Positions 14,726-21,842 of a DNA stretch of 22,398 nucleotides are shown in pieces. The DNA is from CAYFKJ01 sp964528595 (GTDB taxonomy: Bacteria > Pseudomonadota > Alphaproteobacteria > UBA2966). Within the stretch, counting starts at the first letter, position 1. The number at the start of each line of letters is the position of its first letter. The position numbers were made by a program, and so were the translations under genes. The stretch lies in assembly GCA_964528595.1 (NCBI GenBank), contig CAZGTM010000059.1:1-22398 (forward strand). The letters run 5' to 3'. A model generated the notes under the pieces. The model was not told the DNA's origin. It saw nothing but the letters and a program-made list of their open reading frames with translations, and did no database searches.

Positions 14726-16309
14726 GTGACGGACGCGACGAATACCGCCGGAACGGAGGCAGCGCCGCTGTTGTCACTGCAGGGCATCACCAAGGCCTTT
14801 CCCGGCACGCTGGCCAACGACGACGTAAGTTTCGACATAACGCCCGGCCAGGTTCATGCCCTTCTAGGCGAGAACGGCGCCGGCAAAAGCACGCTCGTCA
14901 AAATCATTTACGGTGTCCTCCGGGCCGACGAAGGCAGCGTCCAGTGGAACGGCCGGCCCCTCATCGTCAGCGGACCCTCGGCCGCCCGCGAGTTGGGCAT
15001 CGGCATGGTGTTCCAGCATTTCTCGCTGTTCGAGGCGATGACGGTGCTGGAGAACATCGGCCTGGCCGTCACGGATGAAAAGAACCGCAGCGTCCTGCGT
15101 CAGCGCATCATCGACGTTTCCAAGAGCTACGGCCTGCCGCTCGATCCTGACCGCCACGTCCATTCCATGTCGGTGGGGGAGCGCCAGCGCATCGAGATCG
15201 TCCGTTGTCTCCTACAGAACCCCAAACTGCTGATCCTCGACGAGCCGACCTCGGTGTTGACGCCCCAGGAGGTCGAGCGCCTGTTCGAGACCCTGCGTAA
15301 GCTCTCGTCGGAGGGTTGCGCCATCCTCTACATCAGCCACAAGCTGCACGAGGTGCAGGACTTGTGCGAACACGCCACCATTCTGCGCGGCGGGCGCGTC
15401 GTGGCGACCTGCGACCCCAAGGTGGAAACTGCCCGCAGCATGGCCGAACTGATGATCGGCGACAAATTGACGCCACCCGAACGCCACCACGACGAGGACG
15501 CGCTGGGTGACGTGCGTCTGGCGGTGAAAAATCTCAGCCTGGCGGCCGACAGTCAGTTCGGCGTCTCGCTCGAGGATATTTCGTTCGAGGTTCGGGGCGG
15601 TGAGATCCTCGGCATTGCCGGCATCGCCGGCAGCGGTCAGGTCGAACTGATGGCGGCGCTGGCCGGCGAGGACGTGTTGACCGGCAACGCCGACGCCATC
15701 GTCATCGATGGTCAGGCCATCGCCGACAAGGGGCCGGTGCAACGCCGCGCCCTGGCGGCCGTCTATGTACCGGAGGAGCGCAACGGGCATGGCGCCGTGC
15801 CCTCGATGACGCTGGAGGAGAACGCCTTCCTCACCGCTTTCGCGCGGCTCGGTTTGGCCCGGAACGGGTTGATCCAAAGCGCCCCGACGCGGGACTTCGC
15901 CGCCGACGTCATCCAAAGCTTCGATGTGCGCACGACCGGCGTCGACGCCGAGGCCGGCAGCCTCTCTGGCGGCAACCTGCAGAAGTTCATCGTCGGCCGG
16001 GAAGTGCGTCAGGAACCCGGCATCATGGTCATCAACCAGCCGACCTGGGGTGTCGATGCGGGTGCTGCCGCGGCCATCCACCAGCAGCTTATCGACCTGG
16101 CCAAGCGCGGCACCGCCGTCCTGGTGATCTCGCAGGATCTGGATGAAATATTCGCGGTGTGTGACCGCATTACCGTGATGGCGGAGGGACATCTATCCGA
16201 TTCGAAACCGATCGGCGAGGCGACGGTCGAGGAAATCGGCATCCTCATGGGCGGGCTGCACGGCATGGATAGCGTCCCGGCAGAGACGGCGGAGGCGGCC
16301 CATGGTTAG
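14726..16309 (+). CDS. ABC transporter ATP-binding protein, nucleoside/purine importer type (two fused ATPase domains)
   Basis: This is the energising subunit of a BMP-type importer, similar to the YufO/NupO and RfuB-like proteins. The 527-residue protein has two ATPase halves. Half 1 has Walker A GENGAGKST (48-56), a variant signature SVGERQ (149-154) and Walker B LLILDEPTSVL (168-178). Half 2 has a degenerate Walker A, GIAGSGQVE (299-307), signature LSGGN (413-417) and a Walker B-like VINQPTWGVD. The asymmetry, with a poor second Walker A, is usual in this family. The GTG at 14726 follows GGGGGA (14713-14718). It overlaps the first permease by 8 bp. The flanking purine enzymes make purine bases or nucleosides the likely substrate. 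Confidence 0.92.
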   Translation: MTDATNTAGTEAAPLLSLQGITKAFPGTLANDDVSFDITPGQVHALLGENGAGKSTLVKIIYGVLRADEGSVQWNGRPLIVSGPSAARELGIGMVFQHFSLFEAMTVLENIGLAVTDEKNRSVLRQRIIDVSKSYGLPLDPDRHVHSMSVGERQRIEIVRCLLQNPKLLILDEPTSVLTPQEVERLFETLRKLSSEGCAILYISHKLHEVQDLCEHATILRGGRVVATCDPKVETARSMAELMIGDKLTPPERHHDEDALGDVRLAVKNLSLAADSQFGVSLEDISFEVRGGEILGIAGIAGSGQVELMAALAGEDVLTGNADAIVIDGQAIADKGPVQRRALAAVYVPEERNGHGAVPSMTLEENAFLTAFARLGLARNGLIQSAPTRDFAADVIQSFDVRTTGVDAEAGSLSGGNLQKFIVGREVRQEPGIMVINQPTWGVDAGAAAAIHQQLIDLAKRGTAVLVISQDLDEIFAVCDRITVMAEGHLSDSKPIGEATVEEIGILMGGLHGMDSVPAETAEAAHG

Positions 16310-17384
16310 GCTCGAACCCCGCCCGCAGCACAGCGAGATCATGATTTACCTCTCGCCGGTGTTCGCCATCGTGCTGACGCTATTGGCGGGCCTGGTGATC
16401 TTTTCGCTGTTCGGCAAGAACCCGTTGACGGCGCTCTATACCTTCTTCGTCCTGCCGCTGACGACCGTGTTCGGCCTGACGGAACTGATCGTCAAGGCGA
16501 CGCCCCTGGTGCTGATCGGCGTCGGCCTTGCCATCGGCTTCCGCGCCAACGTCTGGAACATCGGCGCCGAGGGTCAGCTTACCATCGGCGCCATCTTCGG
16601 CGGTGGCATGGCCATCTGGTTCCACGATTCGGAATCGATCTTCCTGCTGCCTGCCATGGTCGTTGCCGGTGCCATCGGCGGCATGGCCTACGCCGCCATC
16701 CCGGCCTGGTTCAAAACCCGCTTCAACGCCAACGAAATCCTCACCAGCCTGATGCTCACGTACGTCGCGACCCTGCTGCTGAGTTATCTGGTGACCGGAC
16801 CGTGGCGCGATCCTGGTGGTTTCAATTTCCCCGAATCCCGCATGTTCCCCGATGCCGGCACCATGCCCATCCTGGTTGAAGGCAGCCGCATGCACTTCGG
16901 CCTGTTCTTCGCCCTGGCGGCCATCGTCGGCGGTTGGGTGCTGTTGACCCGCGCCGTCATCGGCTTCCAGCTCAAGGTCGTGGGGCTGGCCCCGGCAGCG
17001 GCAAAGCATGTTGGTTTCGTCGAGAACCGCCTGATCTGGTTCAGCCTGCTGCTCGGCGGCGGGCTGGCGGGCATCGCCGGCATGAGCGAGGTTTCCGGCC
17101 CCATCGGGCAACTGGTGCCATCCATCTCGCCGGGCTACGGCTTCACCGCCATCATCGTCGCCTTCCTCGGCCGGCTGCACCCGGTCGGCGTCGGTCTGGC
17201 CGGCCTGGTCATGGCGCTCACCTATATCGGCGGCGAGACGGCGCAGATCGAAATCGGCCTGCCGGCGGCAGTCACCGGCCTGTTCCAGGGCATATTGTTG
17301 TTCTTCCTGTTGGCCTGCGACGTGCTAACCAGCTACCGCATCCGCTTCGGCCGTCCCGTCATCCAACACGGAGGCGCGTCATGA
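16302..17384 (+). CDS. ABC transporter permease, nucleoside/purine importer type (first permease)
   Basis: This 360-residue membrane protein is of the BPD_transp_2 (BMP/ribose-type) permease family. It has roughly nine to ten hydrophobic segments, the first at about 15-37. The conserved stretch IGFRANVWNIGAEGQLTIGAI (in two parts, about 83-103) is the family signature. Later NANEILTSLMLTYVA contributes to the coupling region for the ATPase. The ATG at 16302 has GGAGG (16291-16295) six bases upstream and sits within the end of the ATPase gene. Its stop overlaps the second permease by 4 bp, so the two permeases should be made in equal amounts and form a heterodimer. Confidence 0.92.
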   Translation: MVRLEPRPQHSEIMIYLSPVFAIVLTLLAGLVIFSLFGKNPLTALYTFFVLPLTTVFGLTELIVKATPLVLIGVGLAIGFRANVWNIGAEGQLTIGAIFGGGMAIWFHDSESIFLLPAMVVAGAIGGMAYAAIPAWFKTRFNANEILTSLMLTYVATLLLSYLVTGPWRDPGGFNFPESRMFPDAGTMPILVEGSRMHFGLFFALAAIVGGWVLLTRAVIGFQLKVVGLAPAAAKHVGFVENRLIWFSLLLGGGLAGIAGMSEVSGPIGQLVPSISPGYGFTAIIVAFLGRLHPVGVGLAGLVMALTYIGGETAQIEIGLPAAVTGLFQGILLFFLLACDVLTSYRIRFGRPVIQHGGAS

Positions 17385-18310
17385 GCGGCATGGAATGGTT
17401 CGTCCCTGTCATCCTCACCGTCATCACGGCGTCGACGCCGCTGCTGTTCGCCGCCACCGGAGAATTGGTGACCGAGAAATCCGGCGTCCTCAACCTCGGT
17501 GTCGAAGGCATGATGCTGGTCGGCGCCGTGTCGGCGTTCGCCGTCGCCTCCGCCACCGGCAGCGGCGCGCTGGGCATTCTGGCCGGAGCGCTTTCGGGCA
17601 TCGTAATGTCAGGCATATTCGCCTATCTGGCGTTATCCTTGCTGGCCAACCAGGTCGCCACCGGGCTGTCCCTGACGATCTTCGGCGTCGGTTTCAGCGC
17701 CCTCGTGGGCGCCGGTTTCGTCGGTTTCGCGCTGGAGCCTCTGCCCAAACTGGCGATCCCCTTCATCTCCGATATTCCCGTTATCGGCCCGATCATTTTC
17801 GGCCAGGACTTCCTGGTTTACCTCTCGTTCGCCGGCGTGTTCGGCGTCGGCTGGTTTCTCAAGAATTCGCACGCCGGCATGGTTTTACGCGCCGTGGGCG
17901 ACAGCCACGATTCGGCCCATGCCATCGGCTACCACGTCGTCCGTATCCGCTATCTGGCGACTTTGTTTGGCGGCATGATGGCGGGGCTGGGCGGCGCCTA
18001 TCTGTCGCTCTCCTACACGCCCATGTGGGCCGAGAACATGACGGCGGGGCGGGGCTGGATCTCGCTGGCGCTCGTCGTCTTCGCCACCTGGCGGCCGGGC
18101 CGGCTGCTGCTCGGCGCCTACATGTTCGGCGGCATCACCATTTTGCAGCTTCACGCCCAGGGGGCGGGTTTCGCCGTGCCCTCGCAGCTCATGTCGATGC
18201 TGCCCTATCTCGCCACCATCGTCGTCCTCGTGCTGATCTCGCGGGATCGCACAAAGATCCGGTTGAACGCCCCGGCCTGCATCGGCCAGGCGTTCCGCCC
18301 GGCGCAATAA
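17381..18310 (+). CDS. ABC transporter permease, nucleoside/purine importer type (second permease)
   Basis: This 309-residue membrane protein is the partner of the preceding permease and resembles YufQ/NupQ. The N-terminal stretch PLLFAATGELVTEKSGVLNL continuing GVEGMM (about 20-45) is the signature of the second permease of BMP-type importers. About eight hydrophobic segments follow, and GMVLRAVGDSHDSAHAIGY is the cytoplasmic coupling loop. The ATG at 17381 has GGAGG at 17370-17374 and overlaps the preceding stop as ATGA. A long upstream extension of the same frame exists inside the first permease gene but is not coding. Confidence 0.93.
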   Translation: MSGMEWFVPVILTVITASTPLLFAATGELVTEKSGVLNLGVEGMMLVGAVSAFAVASATGSGALGILAGALSGIVMSGIFAYLALSLLANQVATGLSLTIFGVGFSALVGAGFVGFALEPLPKLAIPFISDIPVIGPIIFGQDFLVYLSFAGVFGVGWFLKNSHAGMVLRAVGDSHDSAHAIGYHVVRIRYLATLFGGMMAGLGGAYLSLSYTPMWAENMTAGRGWISLALVVFATWRPGRLLLGAYMFGGITILQLHAQGAGFAVPSQLMSMLPYLATIVVLVLISRDRTKIRLNAPACIGQAFRPAQ

Positions 18311-18317
18311 GAAGAAC

Positions 18318-18339
18318 GCGGACCTGTGTTTCGGCCCGC
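18318..18339 (+). other. Imperfect hairpin upstream of the BMP-family gene
   Basis: GCGGACC and GGCCCGC pair over seven positions with one A-C mismatch around an 8-base loop, in the 72-bp gap between the second permease and the binding-protein gene. Such hairpins often mark RNA processing that raises expression of the binding protein over the membrane subunits. The fold is weak and this role is inferred. Confidence 0.3.
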
Positions 18340-18382
18340 AAAAGACTAGGTAAATTTTTGAATGCTCAACAAGGAGGCAAGA

Positions 18383-19465
18383 ATGAAAAGACGTACAGTA
18401 CTCAAGTCCCTCGCGGCGGCCGTCACGGCCGGCGCCATGCTGACAGGCGCGGCGGCCGCGTCCGCCGAAGATCTGAAGGTTGGCTTCGTCTATGTCGGTC
18501 CGACCGGTGACCATGGCTGGACCTACCGCCACGACATCGGCCGCATGGCCATCGAAAAAGCGTTCCCCGGCAAGGTCAAAACCTCGTTCGTCGAGAGCGT
18601 CAAGGAAGGCCCCGATGCCGAGCGCGTCATCCAGCAGTTGGCGGCGAGCGGCCACAAGCTGATCTTCACCACCTCGTTCGGCTACATGAACCCGACCGTC
18701 AAGGTGGCGAAGCGCACGCCCAACGTCATGTTCGAACACGCCACGGGATACAAGCGCGCCAAGAATGTCGCGACTTATTCCTCGCGCTTCTATGAAGGCC
18801 GCTACGTGATCGGCAAAATCGCCGGCAAGATGAGCAAGACCAACACAGTGGGCTATGTCGCCTCCTTCCCGATCCCGGAGGTGGTGCGCGGCATCAACGC
18901 CTTCCTCATCGGCGCCCGCACCGTCAATCCCGATATCAAGATCAAGGTGGTTTGGGTGAACTCCTGGTATGACCCGGGCAAGGAAGGCGACGCCGCCAAG
19001 GCCCTGATCGATCAGGGCGCTGACATCATCACCCAGCACACCGACAGCCCGGCTCCCCTGCAGGTCGCGCAGAACCGCGGCGTGTACGGTTTCGGTCAGG
19101 CGTCCGACATGATTAAGTTCGCGCCGAAATCGCAGCTCACGGCGATCATCGACCAGTGGGATCACTACTACGTCGCCCGCGCCAAGGCGGCCATGGACGG
19201 CAGCTGGAAGTCGATGGACACCTGGGGCGGCTTCAAGGCCGGCATGGTCGAGATGGCCCCCTACACCAACATGCCTGCCGATGTCGCGGCGATGGCGGAT
19301 AAGGCCAGACAAGACATTGAAAACGGCAAGATCCATCCCTTCGCCGGTCCCCTGAAGGACCAGACTGGCAAGATCCGCGTCAAGGCCGGTGAAACGCTCG
19401 AGGGTGGCCCCTTGGCCGGCATGAACTGGTACATCGAGGGCGTCGACGACAAATTGCCGAACTAA
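18383..19465 (+). CDS. BMP family (basic membrane protein-type) substrate-binding protein of the purine/nucleoside ABC importer
   Basis: This 360-residue protein would bind the substrate outside the membrane and deliver it to the two permeases. Residues 1-28 form a signal peptide with a twin-arginine-like start MKRRTVLK, a hydrophobic core and a predicted cut after ASA (26-28), so Tat or Sec export is possible. The mature part begins LKVGFVYVGPTGDHGWTY (31-48), the standard BMP opening. Later IFTTSFGYMNP, FEHATGYK and YVIGKIAGKMSKTNTVGYVA are also family-typical. The ATG at 18383 has an excellent AAGGAGG at 18371-18377, the best ribosome binding site of the operon, consistent with high demand for the binding protein. 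An in-frame ATG at 18362 is less likely. Members bind nucleosides or other ligands, so the exact ligand is open. Confidence 0.93.
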   Translation: MKRRTVLKSLAAAVTAGAMLTGAAAASAEDLKVGFVYVGPTGDHGWTYRHDIGRMAIEKAFPGKVKTSFVESVKEGPDAERVIQQLAASGHKLIFTTSFGYMNPTVKVAKRTPNVMFEHATGYKRAKNVATYSSRFYEGRYVIGKIAGKMSKTNTVGYVASFPIPEVVRGINAFLIGARTVNPDIKIKVVWVNSWYDPGKEGDAAKALIDQGADIITQHTDSPAPLQVAQNRGVYGFGQASDMIKFAPKSQLTAIIDQWDHYYVARAKAAMDGSWKSMDTWGGFKAGMVEMAPYTNMPADVAAMADKARQDIENGKIHPFAGPLKDQTGKIRVKAGETLEGGPLAGMNWYIEGVDDKLPN

Positions 19466-19483
19466 AACGGCGTCCCCAGCGAT

Positions 19484-19515
19484 AGCCCGCGTCCGGTTGA
19501 TCCCGGGCGCGGGTT
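19484..19515 (+). terminator. GC-rich hairpin after the BMP-family gene, possible attenuator or mRNA-stabilising structure
   Basis: CCCGCG (19486-19491) pairs with CGCGGG (19508-19513), extendable by one G-U and one A-T pair. An inner CCGG self-complement can stack within the 16-base loop. It stands 18 bp after the binding-protein stop, followed by only a short TTCT. It may reduce read-through to the downstream genes and protect the upstream message. Confidence 0.4.
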
Positions 19516-19551
19516 CTCGATATTCCGAACGATTATTCTGCGGAGCGACGA

Positions 19552-20559
19552 TTGAGCGCCGATTACATCGACCGCCTGCCGAAGGCGGAACTGCATATCC
19601 ACATCGAGGGCAGCCTGGAGCCCGAGATGGCGTTCGCTTTGGCCGAGGCCCAGGGCATCGAGCTGGCCTATCCCTCGGTTGAGGCGCTGCGCGCGGCTTA
19701 CGATTTCAGCAACCTGCAAGAATTTCTCGATCTTTACTATCAGGGCATGTCCGTTCTCAATCGGGAACAGGATTTCTACGATCTGACGGACGCCTATCTC
19801 TCCCGTGCCGCCGCCGACGGCGTAACATATGCCGAGATCTTCTTCGACCCGCAGGGTCATACGGAACGCGGCGTGAGTTTCGAGACCGCGCTGGGCGGCA
19901 TCCATCGCGCCCTCAAGGAGGGGGAAGCGAAACACGGCTGCAAGGCCAACATCATCATGTGTTTCCTGCGCCATCTCGACGAAGCGGACGCGGAACGGGC
20001 GCTGGACGCCGCGCTCGGCCACAAGGACAAGATCATCGGCGTCGGCCTTGATTCCTCGGAAGTCGGCCACCCGCCCAACAAATTCAAAAACGTATTTGCC
20101 CGCGCGCGCAATGAAGGCTTCCGCCTCACGGCCCATGCCGGCGAGGAAGGTCCGCCCGAGTACATCTGGGAAGCCTTGGATGTCCTGGGCGTCGAGCGCA
20201 TCGACCACGGTAACCGGGCGCTGGAGGACGACGCTCTGATGCGCCGCCTCGCCGCTGACAACATGGCGCTGACCATGTGTCCGCTATCGAACCTCAGGCT
20301 TTGCGGTGTTGACGACATGAAGGACCACCCCGCCCGCGCCATGCTGGAGGCCGGGTTGCGGGTGACCGTGAATTCGGACGATCCCGCCTACTTCGGCGGT
20401 TACATCGGTGAAAACTTCCGGCAACTTGACGCCGCCCTCGGTCTCACGGATGACGAGCTTGCCACAATGGCCCGCAACGGCTTCGACGCCGCGTTCGTGG
20501 CGGAGAGCGAGCGGGCCGCCACCCTGGCCGCGTTCGACGCCGCGCTGGACGCCTCCTGA
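19552..20559 (+). CDS. add: Adenosine/adenine deaminase (adenine deaminase-like subgroup)
   Basis: This zinc amidohydrolase of the adenosine deaminase superfamily yields hypoxanthine or inosine. The 335-residue protein has zinc ligands His15 and His17 (ELHIHIEG), His195 (TAHAGEEG), catalytic Glu198, His219 (RIDHGNR) and Asp276 (VNSDDPAYFGGY). IGVGLDSSEVGHPP (162-175) and LYYQGMSVL (61-69) match the subgroup that includes bacterial and fungal adenine deaminases (Aah1-like), so adenine may be the true substrate. This is inferred from remembered subgroup patterns. The TTG at 19552 follows GGAG at 19542-19545. The product enters xanthine dehydrogenase as hypoxanthine if adenine is used; no nucleoside phosphorylase or hydrolase is seen in the window. 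Confidence 0.9.
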   Translation: MSADYIDRLPKAELHIHIEGSLEPEMAFALAEAQGIELAYPSVEALRAAYDFSNLQEFLDLYYQGMSVLNREQDFYDLTDAYLSRAAADGVTYAEIFFDPQGHTERGVSFETALGGIHRALKEGEAKHGCKANIIMCFLRHLDEADAERALDAALGHKDKIIGVGLDSSEVGHPPNKFKNVFARARNEGFRLTAHAGEEGPPEYIWEALDVLGVERIDHGNRALEDDALMRRLAADNMALTMCPLSNLRLCGVDDMKDHPARAMLEAGLRVTVNSDDPAYFGGYIGENFRQLDAALGLTDDELATMARNGFDAAFVAESERAATLAAFDAALDAS

Positions 20560-20578
20560 CGACGAAGAGAGTAGAACC

Positions 20579-21412
20579 ATGGAAAGCATCATTTGGGATT
20601 GGGCCGAACTGCTTTTGCGCTGGACGCATGTCATCGTCGGNNNNNNNNNNNNNNNNNNNNNNNNNNNNNNNNNNNNNNNNNNNNNNNNNNNNNNNNNNNN
20701 NNNNNNNNNNNNNNNNNNNNNNNNNNNNNNNNNNNNNNNNGGCGCCTACGTTCATGCCGGCGCCGCCATCGGTACGATGATGGCGGCCAACGTCTTTTTC
20801 GTCATCATCCCCAACCAGAAGAAAACCGTGGCCGCCCTGGTGGCCGGCAAGGAACCGGACGCCATCTGGGGCAAACAGGCCAAGCAGCGCTCGTTGCACA
20901 ACAATTATCTGACCTTGCCGGTGCTGCTGATGATGATCAGCAGCCATTACCCGATGACCTTCGGCCACGAATACAATTGGGTGATTTTCGCCGGCGTCGT
21001 CATCCTGGGCGGCGTCATCCGGGACTTCTTCAACACCCATAACGCCGGCGGCCGGGGCCTGTCGATCTACTGGCAATGGCCGGTCTCGGTCCTTCTGGTG
21101 GCGGGTCTGATCTGGCTCACCGCCCCCATCACAGGCGGTTACGACGAGGACACGATCGCCGAAATGGACGCCTTGGCCATCGTCCAGACGCGCTGTATTT
21201 CCTGCCATTCGGCCAAGCCGACGAACGAGGATTTCGAGAAGGCGCCGGGCGGTCTGAAGTTCGACACGCTGGCCGAGGTACGCAGGGCCTCGGCCCGCAT
21301 CCTGGCGCAAACGGTCTTGTCCAAGGCCATGCCGCTTGGCAATCTGACCAAGATGACGGACGGGGAGCGCTCCCGCCTGGGCCAGTGGATCAGGGCGGGC
21401 ATGCCCGAATAG
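20579..21412 (+). CDS. puuD: Membrane urate hydroxylase with C-terminal cytochrome c domain (interrupted by assembly gap)
   Basis: PuuD oxidises urate to 5-hydroxyisourate at the membrane and passes electrons to the respiratory chain. Before the gap only MESIIWDWAELLLRWTHVIV is visible, the usual PuuD opening. After it come FFVIIPNQKKTVAAL, KQRSLHNNYLTLPVLLMMIS and HYPMTFGHEYNWV, all family-typical, then a hydrophobic segment and a haem c site CISCH with a later AMPLGN whose Met could be the distal ligand. The frame is continuous across the 100 N only if they are counted literally. The resulting 277 positions are far short of the roughly 400 residues usual for PuuD, so real sequence is missing. 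The ATG at 20579 is preceded by a modest AGAGAG. It fills the urate oxidation step otherwise absent from the cluster. Confidence 0.9.
   Translation: MESIIWDWAELLLRWTHVIVXXXXXXXXXXXXXXXXXXXXXXXXXXXXXXXXXXGAYVHAGAAIGTMMAANVFFVIIPNQKKTVAALVAGKEPDAIWGKQAKQRSLHNNYLTLPVLLMMISSHYPMTFGHEYNWVIFAGVVILGGVIRDFFNTHNAGGRGLSIYWQWPVSVLLVAGLIWLTAPITGGYDEDTIAEMDALAIVQTRCISCHSAKPTNEDFEKAPGGLKFDTLAEVRRASARILAQTVLSKAMPLGNLTKMTDGERSRLGQWIRAGMPE
20641..20740. other. Assembly gap (100 N)
   Basis: Exactly 100 undetermined bases interrupt puuD between residue 21 and the stretch GAYVHAGAAIG. A round 100 N usually stands for a gap of unknown size. Comparison with the usual PuuD layout suggests about 130-150 codons, several hundred bases, are really missing here. 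Confidence 0.95.
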
Positions 21413-21442
21413 CCGATTTCAAAACCAAGGGTGGGGACCTCA

Positions 21443-21838
21443 ATGTTGGTGGAATTTGAAACGCTCAAGCTCAGTTGGAAGCCCAACCAGTACCTAATGG
21501 CGCCGGCCAACGTTTGCCGCAACGCCAAACCGCACGCCGAAAGCCCGGTCTTCGATGTGCCGGTGCAGACCCTGCATGACGCGTTCCTGGCCGTCGTGCG
21601 CCGCCAGCCCCGCACGGAACTGGTGGAGGAAGGGCCGGATGGAGAGCGCTTCGTACAGCGCAGCCGCGTCTTCCGCTTCCCCGACACCGTCGACGTGAAA
21701 TACCTTGCCATCGGAGACAATCAGTCCACCATGGGGATTTACAGCCGCGCCAAATACGGCGTGCGGGATTTCGGCGTCAACGAGGCCCGCGTGCGTATTT
21801 GGATGCTCGAGCTGGAAAACGATTTGAAGACCGCCTGA
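21443..21838 (+). CDS. DUF1499 domain-containing protein
   Basis: This is a 131-residue protein of unknown function. The stretches PNQYLMAPANVC (14-25), FVQRSRVFRFPDTVDVKYL and STMGIYSRAKYGVRDFGVNEARV follow the DUF1499 pattern, a small domain often found as a lipoprotein or membrane-associated form. Here there is no signal peptide or membrane segment. The ATG at 21443 is preferred with GGGGA at 21433-21437; a GTG at 21431 is in frame but has no room for a ribosome binding site. It follows puuD by 30 bp and precedes the M24 gene closely, so it is probably co-transcribed with the purine genes, although a biochemical link is not known. Confidence 0.85.
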   Translation: MLVEFETLKLSWKPNQYLMAPANVCRNAKPHAESPVFDVPVQTLHDAFLAVVRRQPRTELVEEGPDGERFVQRSRVFRFPDTVDVKYLAIGDNQSTMGIYSRAKYGVRDFGVNEARVRIWMLELENDLKTA

Positions 21839-21842
21839 CGCC

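Noticed and set aside
15212..16192. 326-codon open frame on the minus strand
   Set aside because: It is antisense to the fused ABC ATPase, with no motif of its own.
16934..17380. 149-codon upstream extension of the second permease frame
   Set aside because: It lies inside the first permease gene in another frame, is Arg- and Pro-rich without hydrophobic segments, and the ATG at 17381 has a good ribosome binding site and an ATGA overlap.
17885..19336. 483-codon open frame on the minus strand
   Set aside because: It is antisense to the second permease and the BMP gene, crossing the intergenic hairpin. The plus-strand genes are well supported and this translation shows no recognisable domain.
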